Position numbers and translations under genes: made by a program. Of a DNA stretch of 64,000 nucleotides, positions 23,562-35,200 are shown piece after piece (positions within the stretch are counted from its first letter, which is position 1; the number at the start of each line of letters is the position of its first letter). Below the pieces are notes generated by a model. That model was not told the origin of the DNA, made no database searches, and worked only from the letters and a program-made list of their open reading frames with translations. Where the stretch lies: the NCBI GenBank assembly GCA_006538405.1, contig BJKQ01000009.1, forward strand, positions 878,001 through 942,000, in the 5' to 3' direction. The DNA is from Hansfordia pulvinata. Lineage: Eukaryota > Ascomycota > Sordariomycetes > Xylariales.

Positions 23562-26076
23562 ATGTCGACCTTTGACGGCATTATCCACGAGTTCCCCGGT
23601 ATCCGGAGTAGGCTCCGCCCCGATCCGAAGCCACGCACCCCGCTGACGTTTCCTAAAGTCGACTACTTTCGCCTCTCCAACCAGTCGCCGCCCCTGGCCT
23701 GTTTCTTGAGCCATGTACACAGCGACCACCTCGCAGGGCTCGAGAGCCTGAAGAGCACCTTGTACGCTGCCCGGTTCTGCTGCCGCCCCCTTGCTCGTCG
23801 CGCCTCACCTTGTAGCCGTCCGCCTCTTCCCGCCGGCTGACTCTCTACCCAGCGTCTACTGCTCCCATGCCACGCGCCAGATGCTATTGCGCCTCGAGCG
23901 CTACCCTTGCCGACTCAACTATGCCCAGGGCATCCTCGAGGCGCGTCGACAGACCTACCGTCACCTTGACAGTCTGCTCAAGCCGCTGCCCCTCGATACC
24001 CCAACCGAAATTGAGCTGATGCCTGGCTCGCGGTTCCACGTCACCCTGCTAGATGCCAACCACTGCCCGGGTGCCGTCATGTTTCTGATTGAAGGACACG
24101 GCGATGATGGCAAGCACAGGGCTGTCCTCTACACTGGGGACGTTCGCTGCGAACCCTGGATGGTTGCCTCCCTGGCCCGCAACCCCTGTGTTGCTGAGTA
24201 TACGTCGGGTATTCGCCCCCTTGATCGCATCTACCTCGACACTTCGGTAGTCGAGGACTACGCGCTGCAGACCAAGGCCGACGGGATCCGCGAGCTGCTG
24301 GCCAAGGTCCTCGCGTACCCCCGCGACACCGTGTTTTGCGTGCAGGCTTGGACATACGGGTACGTGTGCTGCCATCTGACGCCGAACGATGAGCTGTGAC
24401 TGACAGGCATGACGGTCAAAGGTACGAGGACGTCTGGATTGCCTTGGCCAAGGCGTTGAGATCAAGGGTACAGTGCAACCCCCCTGAGCGAGCCGGTCCC
24501 CCAGATCGCCGTAGGTGGGGCAGCTGAACCGCTGACACGCGATCGCAGGTCCATGTCGACGAGTACAAGTACGGCATCTACAAGGCCCTGGCCTTCGCTA
24601 AGCCTGCCACGAAGTTGCGGCGGCGGGATCGCGCCGAAGCGGGGGATGAGACCGTGCCCGGAACCGATAATGGCGAGGGCGGCAGCAGCAAACCCGAGCA
24701 GCAGATCTACCACCATGCGTGCCGGGAGGCGCCGTACCTGGCGGGCCACACCTGCGGCAACGAGCAGCGCCCGGGCTGCCTCACGCTGGACGACGAGGGC
24801 GAGGACGTGCGCATCCACAGTTGCGAGAAGGGCACGCCGTGCGCCGCGATGCAGTGGCGGGATCGGCCCGGTGGCGGCGGTGTAGTCTGGGTCCGGCCCG
24901 TCGTGGCCCGCCTTACCCGCGGAGTCGAGCTGGAAGAGGTGGGCCTGGGCGGCGGTGGCAACGACCTGGCGCCGGAGGCAAGCCTTCAGGGCCTGAGCGC
25001 GGCCGAATCGCGCTCCTTTGTCAACGAGTGAGTTTCATTCTTCTTTGGGGCCCGGACGACGGACGGCTGCTTTTTCTCCCCCTCTCCCCCGTTTTCTTTC
25101 CAGCTCGACTGACGCCAAGCACGAGTGCAGGGTGATGCAGATGGCCGATGCTCCTCGGCAGCAGCAGGAGGGCCTTCTGGCGGCACTGGACGAGGCGGCG
25201 GCAGACGGGCGGTATGTCGGGTTGAACATGGACGTGTCGGAGCTACGGGGCGACCGGGCCAATGTGCAAACGGCTATGAGACGCCTAGCGGAGCGCATAT
25301 CAGGAATGAGCGGCGGCATCGGGGGCGCACAGCTGACGAAAGCAGAGACAGCAGCACGTTCCCGACCTACCGCGCACGCCGTTTCGACAACGACAACAAT
25401 CACATTCCCCTACGCGCGCCACTCTTCGCTCCCCGAGCTGCGCGATCTGGTCCGCCTATTCCGCCCGCGCGACGTCTGGCCCAACACGTTCCACCTCCGG
25501 CAATGGGAAGCCCGCGGCTGGACGGTCGCCGACCTCTTTGGGGACTGCTGCTCCCGTGACGGCGCCGGTGACAGCGGCGGCAACCTGATGTTCGCGCACG
25601 ACCAGATGACGGCGGCCGCTCGCCTCGCGCTCCGCAGCCAGCTTCAGCAAGAAGACGGTGATGACTCGCAGCGGAGCGCGTACTCGCGCCAGGGCGGCGG
25701 CGGTAGTGCTCACAGCGACGCAGACGGTGGCCGCTCGAGCCCTCCCGCAGCGGAGGCCTACCCTTCACCACCGCCGCCGTCGGAAGCCAGGAAACAGACT
25801 GCCAATGACAGTATCGTCAGTGGCGCAGCGGCTCCTGATACGATGGATCTCGACGCGACCCCGCCGTCGCCTAGCGACCACTCGCAGGGAGACCCGGTGG
25901 CCGCGGAGGTGACCCTTTCCGGAGAGCGGCACAGGGCGCGCCTGCGAGCGTACCGGGCCGCTGAGAGTGTGCTGGCTGGGGGCGCGTGGAACGCGGAGGG
26001 GCTGGGCCTCATCTCGACGACCGACCACCACAGCGCTGTCGAGGAGGAGCTGGGACACGACCACCAACCGAAATAA
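23562..26076 (+). CDS. SNM1/Artemis-type metallo-beta-lactamase DNA repair nuclease
   Basis: Member of the metallo-beta-lactamase/beta-CASP family that processes DNA ends and cross-links. Exons are 23562..23761, 23853..24359, 24422..24467, 24549..25027 and 25104..26076, giving 734 residues with all phases matching. The catalytic domain starts almost at the N terminus: CFLSHVHSDHLAGL is the HxHxDH metal motif, DANHCPGAVMFL supplies the next His, and VLYTGDVR the metal-bridging Asp. SVVEDYALQ and WTYGYEDVWIALAKAL are beta-CASP blocks. LVRLFRPRDVWPNTFH near residue 540 is the conserved segment closing the catalytic core. The remaining about 180 residues are Ser/Pro/Gly-rich and unstructured. The absence of an N-terminal extension or zinc finger makes it more like Artemis than yeast Pso2. 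Nuclear by family. Confidence 0.87.
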
Positions 26077-26357
26077 CGTAGTGTGGAGATGATAGTCTCC
26101 GGAATTCGAATACAGGATTTGAGGAATAGAGAGGAGCTCGGTCCACTGCATACTGTCTTCACGCGGGGAGCTGCATGGTGAACGAGCAGGAAACGAAGGG
26201 GAAGAAGAAATTCATCATGATCTCATTTCGCTTGATATTGAAGGAGAAATACCAACCCTATGCCTCCCCTGAACACTCTGCGACTAGTCGCTACTTAAGA
26301 CGACTACATGCCGGAACACCCACTTCACGACCTCGTACGTCCATCTACCCGACTTCT
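26077..26357. other. Convergent spacer, nuclease and PLC genes
   Basis: A 281-bp 3'-to-3' spacer without a gene; both transcripts must terminate here. Confidence 0.5.
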
Positions 26358-28733
26358 TCACAAGTAGCTCCTCTCGACCTTGACGAGCAGCACGCCCTCG
26401 CCCTCCTGTCCCCTGCGGTCCATCAGGCGAACGACCCGGACGCCGGGCCTGAGGCGGTCGAGGCGGACGCAGGCCCAGGCGGCGAGCTCGTCGCGGCCGA
26501 TCTCGTCGTCGCGGACGACGAAGCGCACAAAGGACAGCTCGGGGATCACGCCGGCGACAGCGCGGAACTCGAGGGTCTCGCCCGCGAAGTCCGGGTCCAC
26601 GCCGCGGCGCGTCCGCGTGCGCGCCTTGTACTGGCCCTCCTTGGACTTGACGCTCGGCCCGTCGGCGGAGGAGCGGGAGGAGGACGCCAGGCTGGCGGTG
26701 CTGCGGGAGCGGAGGTGGCCTGGGCCCGGCGTGGCGGACGCGGCCGTGCTGTTCTTGTTGGCTGCGGGGTTGTTGCTGCTGCTGTCTGGTGCCGGGCTGC
26801 GGGGGGTCTCGGTGTCGGTGTGCAGGTCCAGCTTGACGTAGGGCGAGAACCCGCCCGCGCGGTCGTCGGCGTTGGGCAGCGGGATGTCCTGCCCCGCGTA
26901 AAAGGTCACCCTGAGGTTGAGCGTGCGGTGCGCCGGGCTCTCAGGCTCTGAGGGGTGCGAGCGTTCCTGCTGGCGGCCATCGGTCGCCGCGCCGCCGGAC
27001 TGGCTGGAGGAGGACGTCGTTCCCGGGGTGCGCTCGTCGCGGAATCCCGGAGGCTTGAGGACGTAGCCCCCCGTGCCGGCGAACATGCCCTCGTTGAGCA
27101 TCATGCCCGTGTCGAGCTTCTGCCAGTTGAGAGCGACGACCTGGATGCCCTGGCGCCAGTAGAGCGCCGAGTCGAGGTTGGAGCTGCTGACGCGCAGGCC
27201 GCTGGGGTAAGCGCGCATCATGAAGCGGCGGTTGTGGCCCAGCAGGCGAGCCGGGTCCTGGGCGTGCACCTCGGCCACGGCCTTCTCCGACACGGAGAAG
27301 ATGTGCGTCGGCATGGCGGCCTCGGGCTGCCCCAGCGATTTGAACGAGACCCCCTTGACGTAGGTGCCCATGGCCGACAGGGCGGCGATCAGCTTTGGCG
27401 GCTTGGCCGGCTTCTGGGCGGCGGCGGCGGTGCTGCTGCTGCTGCTGGCGCCTGCCTTTGAGGGCGTCTCGCTGTCGGTCTGGCTCTCCTTACCCTGCTT
27501 CTGTGCCGCTGTTGACGGCGGCGGTGCCTCGTTCTTGTCGGTGCCCGTGGCGTAGGAGCCCGGCGGCGTGTGTTTGACCTTGACGAGGATCTTGCGGCGC
27601 AGGTCGGCCGGCGAGGGCAGGACCTGGAGGTCGTCGGAGGGCGGGCTGACCAGCAGACCCGCCCAGACGTCGCGCATGATGTTGACCATGACCTCCTGCT
27701 GGGCATGGCTGCAGTGCACCTCGAGGCTGACGATGATGGGCAGGTCGGAGACGGCGAAGGCGTACTCGCGCACGGCCTCGCAAACGTCGCGGAACGAAAT
27801 CTCCTTGGTCAGGGTGTGGCCGTGCAGGACGCGGGGTTCGATGGAGAATGCGCGCGGGGCGTTGTCCGCATCGTTCTCGGCGCCGTCCGCGCCGTCGTTG
27901 GGGGGCCTCTCGGCCTGCTGCGGCTTCTTGTCCTGCTTCTCTTGCGGCTGCTGCTTGTCGCTGCTGCTGGACGCGTCGCCGTCCTTCTTCTCCTTGATCC
28001 GGCGCCCCAACTTGGTCCTGCCGAGACGGGCGGCGATGGTGTCGGGCAGGCGGGAGGCTATGCGGCCCTCGATGCGCTCCTTGCGGCTGGCCCTCCGGAT
28101 GGCCCTCTTCTCGTGCGCCTCCTCCTCGTCGTCGCTGCTGCTGGCGGAGGTGTCGTCCGAGTCCGAGTCCGAGTCGTCGCCGTCCCAGACGTCGATCTCG
28201 ACGCAGCGGCAGCCGCGCAGCAGGACGTTGCGGTACGCGTCGACGTCGGACTCGCTGCTCAGCTGGTTGCCCGTCAGGTAGGTGTTGTGGCTGGAGCTGA
28301 TGTAGTAGCTGGACAGGGGCCAGGCGAGGTCGCGGGGCTCGGGGCGGTGCGCGGCGAGGGCGTCGGCGGCGGGCGAGGCCATGTAGGCGAGGAAGCCGGC
28401 GAGGTCGAGGCTGTCCCGGCCGGCGAGGCTGTCGTGGGCGTCATCATGGCGGTCCTTGGTGTCGTTTCCGGTGTCGTCGTGGCTGGCGGGGGCGGAGGTG
28501 GTGGTGGTGGAGGTCAGGGGCGGCGAGTGGTTGTCGCTCTGGGATCGCAGGAAGTTCTCGACCTGGTCCTTGTGCCAGCGGCCGTCGGGGCCGGCGTGCT
28601 GGTTGTAGATGGCCTCGAGGTGGGGCAGCAGCGAGGCCTTGAACTGGGCGAGGCGGGCCTCGTGAGCGGCGGGCTGGCCGCCTCCGGCCTGGTGGATGGC
28701 CTCGCTGGGCGGGGCGGGGGCGATCTCTGCCAT
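26358..28733 (-). CDS. Phosphoinositide-specific phospholipase C (delta-type)
   Basis: A single-exon gene of 791 residues. By family it hydrolyses PIP2 to IP3 and diacylglycerol at the plasma membrane in a calcium-dependent way. The start at 28733 (MAEIAPAPP) is chosen because the frame upstream of it has no family similarity. Residues 20-135 form a degenerate EF-hand-like region. The X domain begins at about 138 with [16 protein letters not shown] (catalytic His about 149) and [11 protein letters not shown]; the second catalytic His is in [11 protein letters not shown]. The Y domain includes [37 protein letters not shown] and [10 protein letters not shown]2 domain ([14 protein letters not shown] to [10 protein letters not shown]) closes the protein. 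Two long low-complexity inserts interrupt it: an acidic/Lys-rich one inside X after VWDGDD, and an Ala/Ser-rich one between X and Y, as is common in fungal PLCs but long here. Confidence 0.93.
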   Translation of the reverse strand: MAEIAPAPPSEAIHQAGGGQPAAHEARLAQFKASLLPHLEAIYNQHAGPDGRWHKDQVENFLRSQSDNHSPPLTSTTTTSAPASHDDTGNDTKDRHDDAHDSLAGRDSLDLAGFLAYMASPAADALAAHRPEPRDLAWPLSSYYISSSHNTYLTGNQLSSESDVDAYRNVLLRGCRCVEIDVWDGDDSDSDSDDTSASSSDDEEEAHEKRAIRRASRKERIEGRIASRLPDTIAARLGRTKLGRRIKEKKDGDASSSSDKQQPQEKQDKKPQQAERPPNDGADGAENDADNAPRAFSIEPRVLHGHTLTKEISFRDVCEAVREYAFAVSDLPIIVSLEVHCSHAQQEVMVNIMRDVWAGLLVSPPSDDLQVLPSPADLRRKILVKVKHTPPGSYATGTDKNEAPPPSTAAQKQGKESQTDSETPSKAGASSSSSTAAAAQKPAKPPKLIAALSAMGTYVKGVSFKSLGQPEAAMPTHIFSVSEKAVAEVHAQDPARLLGHNRRFMMRAYPSGLRVSSSNLDSALYWRQGIQVVALNWQKLDTGMMLNEGMFAGTGGYVLKPPGFRDERTPGTTSSSSQSGGAATDGRQQERSHPSEPESPAHRTLNLRVTFYAGQDIPLPNADDRAGGFSPYVKLDLHTDTETPRSPAPDSSSNNPAANKNSTAASATPGPGHLRSRSTASLASSSRSSADGPSVKSKEGQYKARTRTRRGVDPDFAGETLEFRAVAGVIPELSFVRFVVRDDEIGRDELAAWACVRLDRLRPGVRVVRLMDRRGQEGEGVLLVKVERSYL

Positions 28734-30746
28734 GGGGTTGGTTAGGTACGGTACGAGTATGCCGCCGACCAGCGCAGTGTTTGGAGAATGATAGGATGAT
28801 GCTGATGCTGATGATGACGATGATAATGATGATGATGCTGGTGACGATGGTGACGGTAATTTTTCTAGTAGCGGTAGGAATGACGAGAAAAGGCACTGTC
28901 CTCGGAGCGGATGCAGGCGATGGCTGTCAGGTGAAGCGGGATGTGCAAGGTATAACGGCGATTGACAAGTGAGGGAGCTACGGTGGAGGGCGGGGACGTT
29001 GACGGCGGGACGGCGGGACGGCGGGGCTGAAACGGCAGAGGTGACGACACTGGCCCCGATCCCTTCAGCTGTCAAACGCGAAACGACGGCGGCGGGTGGT
29101 GGTATCACTGCAATCGGATGGGAGTGCTCCCGTACTGTACTTGCCTACTACATATTCGTATGGACACGAGGTATCTGGGCTCGGTAGAGAGCGGGGAGAA
29201 CAGCCGGAAACCTGTTTACCAACTGTATCGTTTGTCGCCTCGTCAATGCATCGGTCCGCCGGCGGTCAATCAGAGCCCGGCTTGGCTGGCAGGGAACACA
29301 CGGGCCACAGCGGCAGCAAAGGTCTCGACGACCTCTGGTCGATCAAAGGAGGATCCATGTGTCCATCGCCAGATGTATATAGGTACGATAGCTCTGGTAA
29401 GTTACGAGTATGTAGGTGCTGATGGCCCCCGGCCAGGTTGATTAGCGTTACAACTTGTACTCGTAATAGGGCCCAGCACCGCTTCGGCCCCGCATGCTAA
29501 TCTGAAGAAGGGCGGGCGGGCGTCGTGCAGCCTCTCATTGTGCGGCATGATGTGTGATGTGAGGGGATGTGAGGGCTAGGGGAGCACAAGAAGCCCACAT
29601 GGCCAGCCCGTTGGATGAGGGGATCGGACGAGAGCAGGGCGATGCGAACAATGACGGATCTCTCCCCATCACGAACCTGCAAGCTTGCGCCTTGGCAGCG
29701 CCAAGTTGGCCCACGATTCGTGGCAGCGCGGCAGTCTCCTCCAGCCGACTTGGCACTAACGAATTCCCGCATGTCAGTCAGCCGGTGCTGGTTTTCCGCT
29801 CCAAGTTTCACCACCTCAATAGATACTGAAAGAGAAGAAGAAGAAGAAGGAGAAGAAGAAGGAGAAGAGGGGGGTAGGGAGTTGCCCATAGGCCTTCCTG
29901 ACTGGGCCCACCAAAGGCGATTCGGGTCTCGGCCGGCTGGGTTCGGGAATACAGCCAGGCTTGCCCTCTTGGCTGGTGGCCACGCGCATGATTCCCGACC
30001 ATTGGGAAGATGGCAAAGCGTGGGCCTGCTGATGAGCCAGGCTGAGGGATCCGGGAGGTCTACAACGACAATGCCTCCCTCTTTTTGCCTGTTCAGTCAG
30101 TTTCATTGGGCTCCGGAAGATGAATCCAGCGTTTCGCCTCCAAGTAGCAACCAAGAAAGGAGAATGGCAAAAATTGACAACTCAGGTAATCAGTTGGCCC
30201 TAAAAATATTACTAACGGAGAGTCATCCTCTCGCAGCAATTGCGCAGGAATCTATAGAGATGTATTTGTATTTCCCGTTCTAACTGAGTGGACATATCAA
30301 ATAGATCCTCCGCGATGTTACCTATTGTAGGACAACATACACCTGTTGGCCACAATTGCCATCTCCTAGCCAGTGGCGGAAGGGACGGAGGTGCAACGGC
30401 TTTGTGGGCGCTGCGTCTTCAAAGGAAAGAGGCAGACAGATGATGGGGCAGCTCAGCCAATGCTCATAATGCTGACATTCCACCTATTTCTTAATACCAT
30501 CATATCATCCCTGAGGACTCTCTGACTCTTCCGAGTAAACAAGCCAGCTTGGACTCCGAGGCATAGCGAAAGCGACGCGAGCCCCCGTGATTGAAGCTAC
30601 TGGTCGCAATTGTTTTGGCCCTCGAAATTCTTATTCTCAGGGTTGAGCGCCCAGGTCATCGAACATATCGGTCGTTGGTCACATCAAACCGAAGGCAGAG
30701 CTACTGCGCCGGGTCAACACTCGTCTCGAGAGAAAGTAGGTAAGCC
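28734..30746. other. Divergent promoter region, PLC and protease genes
   Basis: 2 kb with no supported gene. GTACGAGTATGCC lies at 28751, only 18 bp upstream of the PLC start codon, with further copies near 29404 and 29458. A GAT/ATG trinucleotide run covers about 28790-28850 and a purine-only AGA/GGA stretch about 29831-29875. Confidence 0.5.
29831..29875 (+). repeat. Purine-only (GAA)n-like tract
   Basis: About 45 bases of A and G only, made of GAA and GGA units. It is a polypurine:polypyrimidine stretch of the kind able to form triplex DNA, in non-coding sequence. Confidence 0.75.
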
Positions 30747-32186
30747 ATGGTTCACTTCAGGAAGCAACACGCACTTTCACTGGCAGTGCTGGGCAATTGT
30801 CTTGCTGCGATTATCGGCGGCGGCGGCGCAAAGGAACTGGCCTCTCGGACATCACATGCTCGAAATGCAGGGCTTCCCGTCATCGAGGACAAAGTGCTGC
30901 TGCGGGGGAAGGGCCATCCGCCCGACTCCGGCGTTCACAACTACAAAATGCCCATATTCCCGGTCAGAGTCGAGTCCGGCCACCCGGCAGGGTTCTCGCT
31001 TCTGTTGGACACAGGATCCGACGTCTCTTGGGTGGCCCAGTCGAGCTACCTATGCCACGACCACGAGGGCAAGGCAGTCGAGCAAGAACAATGCGGCCTC
31101 GGCCCGCTCCTATACGACAAATCTGTCGCGGATACGTATGAGGGGCTGCGGATGGAGGCAAAGTACGAAGATTCCAGCGCCTCCGGCCCGGTCATCGCGC
31201 GCGAGTGAGTTCTCTTCAGCCCATATCCCACTCCCAGTCCATCCAACCCGCTACAGGCTCGGCTGATAAGTGTTGATTCCCAGCGCGCGCTTTGGCAAGC
31301 ACCTGAAGCTGCAGAGCCTCCGGCTCGGTGCAGTCAACAAGTACCAGATGGGCAAAGGGCCTGCGCCGCAGGGCATAGGTGGCGTGGTCGGTCTGGGACC
31401 GCCGAGTGAGAGCGGCTGGATCGACAAGGACGGTAACGAGAAGCCGGCCGAGTCCATCTTCGACGCGCTCAAACGTAACGGGGAGGAGCCCATCGTCAGC
31501 CTGGCCAGTCTGGGAGGCCCCGAGGACAGCTTTGCCGTCGGTGGCGTCCCGTCGTACGAAACGGGCCGCTTCGCCGTGGTTCCCTTCGTCAAGGTCTGTG
31601 TTCATCCACACGCTTCCAGTCGCCCACGTTCTGCTCTGCTCTTTTTCGTATTTGCAAGAACTGACATGGCCTGGTGTACGCTGCACAGAAGGAAGACGGG
31701 AAGTCTGCAAGGCACATCGTCGAGGTGAAGGAGATTCGCGTCTCCCACAAGGGCGAGGTGGTGGAGAAGCTGAAAAACGTCAAGATGCTGGTCGACTCGG
31801 GCACCCAGGCGACAATCTTCCCGGACAAAGTAGTCGATTCGCTGCACGGCGCACTCGGCACCAGCGCAAGCAAAAAGGAGCCCCCGGCCAGGCTCTGGTA
31901 CTTTGACTGCCAGAATGAGCGCCCCACGGTAGAGATTGTCATCGGCGAGCAGGCGTTCAAGATGCACCCGGACGAGGTGGAGGGCCGGGACGAGGCCGGA
32001 CAGTGCTACGTCGAGGTCGACTCGGTGAGCGACGCGGGCCTCAGCCCGAAGCGCGCAAAGGAGGTCATCGGCGACAAGGACGGCGGCATCCTGGGGTGGG
32101 GCTTCTTCCGGGGCCGCGTTGCAGCGTTCGATATGCGCGACGGACGGGGCAGCCTCAAGGTGGCGGATATCGTGTCTGAGTGGTGA
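30747..32186 (+). CDS. Secreted pepsin-like aspartic protease (family A1)
   Basis: Exons are 30747..31204, 31284..31593 and 31689..32186, giving 421 residues. The first 25-30 residues form a signal peptide (MVHFRKQHALSLAVLGNCLA onwards). SLLLDTGSDVSWVA holds the first catalytic Asp (about residue 88), and KMLVDSGTQATIF the second. AKYEDSSASGPV is the flap region with its Tyr. IGGVVGLGPPS and FAVGGV correspond to the conserved core strands after the flap. The protein ends ILGWGFFRGRVAAFDM with a short tail, where many relatives have ILGDVFLR. No C-terminal Ser/Thr-rich GPI region is present, so it is probably freely secreted or vacuolar. Substrate specificity cannot be judged. Confidence 0.87.
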
Positions 32187-32292
32187 TGGCGCACCGTGGT
32201 GGGCTGGCTTGAATGAATGGAGAAAAAGACTGAAGATGCGAGAACAATCTCGAGGTGTGTCTCTCAATCTTCCTCCTTGAAGAGGAAGCAAG

Positions 32293-32298
32293 CAATAA
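32293..32298 (+). terminator. Possible polyadenylation signal AATAAA
   Basis: AATAAA lies 107 bp after the protease stop codon on the coding strand, a typical fungal 3'-UTR distance. It is a short motif and could be chance. Confidence 0.35.
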
Positions 32299-35200
32299 AG
32301 AAGAGGCAGGGGAAGCTATCGCAGAGGTCTTGCGCATCCCATCACCATCACTTCTGACCTAGAATGCGAAGACGTCATTTACGAGGGCGAGGATCGGGCA
32401 TCTTCGTGCGAACTTGTTCGGGCTTCGGAGAACTTCAGCGGCCCCTAATACTAAACGCCTGTATCTTCCCAGACGTGTGTCCTGGTGAAGAGATCTCGGC
32501 CAGGGCCGGTAACCGGTCAGAGGTACGATACTTGAAGGTACCACCAGCCGTATGCAAAGTACATCCGATGAATCCCGATTCCAAGAGGGGTGCACGTCCG
32601 CCAGAAGCAGCAGCCGTATCGACGTCGGTGATCGTGCCTTCCCTTGAGTTGCAGTTTTCCTGGCTTCAATGTTGGATGCTCCGATTCTCGCCGAAACACG
32701 ACCGCGGCTAAGGTAAGGTCCATTTCTCATCCTTCATTGAGCTTGGGAAGGCACGACTGTGTCAGAAAGGTGTCCAGGTCAGATTGGCCGACCGGGAGTC
32801 CGACTGGGAGATTCTTCTTTCCACGACATCAATACCGCATTTGCTTCTCCGTCTTCATTCCTGCTTTCGATCGGTGAATGGGTGCTGTTTCCATGAGAGA
32901 CAACGATGAGGTGTACGACATTGACGCACATAACACATACAATGAGGTAACTATAGAGCACTTGATATCACCAGCCCGCGTCCACCACGGTGTCTGTGTA
33001 GGTACAGAAGCACGACAGTCGACAAATTGCAGGGTCACGAGCCTCATTCTTGGAGTAAGTGTCGACAACGAAGAAGGTCAGCCGTCATTCACCACCTGCA
33101 ACGGCATAGAGTGTGGTTTTTCAACACTTCCATTCGGCTTCCCTGCTTTATTAACAGCTCTCAGATTCATCTATCTTGAGCAGCGTTGAGGCCGCGAGAC
33201 CCCTTTGACACGGCAACGCGGTCCCTTTCCTCCCACTTCCTCGCCGCCCGTCATACTTGAGTGCCCAATCACTCCGCGACATCTCCAACTTCACCTTTTT
33301 CCATGGAGCACGCTTGCATCCACATCTCAAATTAAGTTCGTGTCGGAGAACAATCCCATACCGCCTTCGCATCACCGTGTCCAAGGCTCTAGAGCTCCTC
33401 CCAGAATCCGTCACTTTCGAGAGGAGGCGGCCGAGGGCGTGACAAGCGTTCTCGAGCAGCTTGCTTCTACACGTTTGATGTGCAGTGATACGCGCAGCTT
33501 CAAATCCCTTCTTTCGAGGTAGGGGCGAAGCGGCAAAGGACCGGGCGCTGCTCGCATGATATTCTGTCAGCGCCAATCTTCGGATATAAAAGGTGCCTTT
33601 CGAGTTCCATACCTCGCGTCCAACCCCCAACATTAGTGGTCTCGTTTCATTTGCTCCTTTCCTTTCTGTGTCTTATATGCCTTGCTTTCGTCATCTTGTC
33701 TGCTTTTCTGCGCCCGGTCTCCCGATGCCAAGACAACGGCGAGCTCGGAGCCTCTGGTTCGCATTGCAGGGTTCTCTCTTTTGACGTTGCTGGCGGGTTC
33801 GTCCCCGGGCTTGGTAGGCTTGCTATCAGACATGGCTCGCGTGTATGAACAGAATGCGGTGAGCAGGTCAAATACAGTTCTAAGATTGGGGACAATCTAT
33901 GGAATCAATGCAACTGGACTGCCGGTTTGCTGCCCCTTTATGACAATCCCCTCCACTCGGGGTGTCAGTGTTTGCTCTCGGGTCTTTTGCGGTCCCCTAT
34001 CCGCTCTGCTCCCTTCCATCCAATAGGGTTCATTGGTAACTCACCCCGGAGCCTCGCAGCCTCGACACACAGGATTACACTCGCCACAACATACCTTCAA
34101 ACCCCCGTCGCCCTCCTCCTTGCGTCGAGGCACCACAACGCATTCAACCACAAATGCAGCCATAAACTTGGCATACATTACTGATAAGTGGCAGTCGTAC
34201 ATCGAATGCGGATTACGGGTCGCAGTCACGATGTCATTCTTCGTCGCGCTGCACAACTGGACACCGAGAACAGCCACCTTAAGGGGCAACCGCGGTCGTC
34301 GAATGTTTCCTGATGCTTGTCTGTTATCGGTTACGACCCTCGTAATACACTATGCGGTGTCCGACTGTCAGTCGTCTCCCTTGTATAGGCCCCGGTTGGC
34401 GACGTCAGATGGTATGATCTTTGTCTATCACGAAAGTCTCGACCTACCCCCGGTAAGCCGCGCTGTTTGCTCACCAAGCAATCACTGATGCTCTCCAATT
34501 CCTGGCTTAAGGTCAAATGACGGCGGTTTTTATCTGCGCCGTAGGGAATGATCGACCCATCAAGCCGCCAACTGGCCTCTATGCCAAAGTCACAGCTGAT
34601 CATCGACGAACGCCATCGCGGCAGAGCAGTCTGCTTCTCCCAGTATCGCGATTGCTTGCTGCAACGAGGCTTTGTCAACAGCACGGCTGTATCGGAAGCG
34701 CCTCTGCGTGAGCCATTCGCCCGGAAACTCGGGCTAGCCTGCTGTTAATCCAAGCACCAACCGAAGATATCAACACCCTTGTTTTCCGTTGCTTGGGGAA
34801 GATACTCAGTCTCAAGACACCTCCGCTGGCTCGAACCGAGTCCGTACAACTGGGGGAATAACTGTCTGGACTTGCAAACTGCCTCGGATGCTGGAAGAAA
34901 GGTGCCTGAGCTTCGCGGTTCAACAAAGCTCTGTGACCCAGAACTGGTTCAAGCCCGAACCACAGAGTCGACCTATGTCCTCTTGATACTTACAATCCTT
35001 ATGTTTCGAGAGCCTAGTAACGTGTTCTATTTCGTGTCTTTCCTCCCTCTCCCGGCTGCAATCAAGGCGCTGGCCATTCGCTCGCGGCCCTCGGCCGAGG
35101 AAGCACACTTCGAACTAAGTATACAGCTATTCGGAACATTACGTCCAAGGCGCTCGAGTGGTTGATTGTGGCTCTTTTCCCTTCCCGCTGTATTTAATTC

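Noticed and set aside
27570..28745. 391-codon plus-strand frame over the PLC gene
   Set aside because: Shadow frame; no motif, and the minus strand has complete X, Y and C2 domains.
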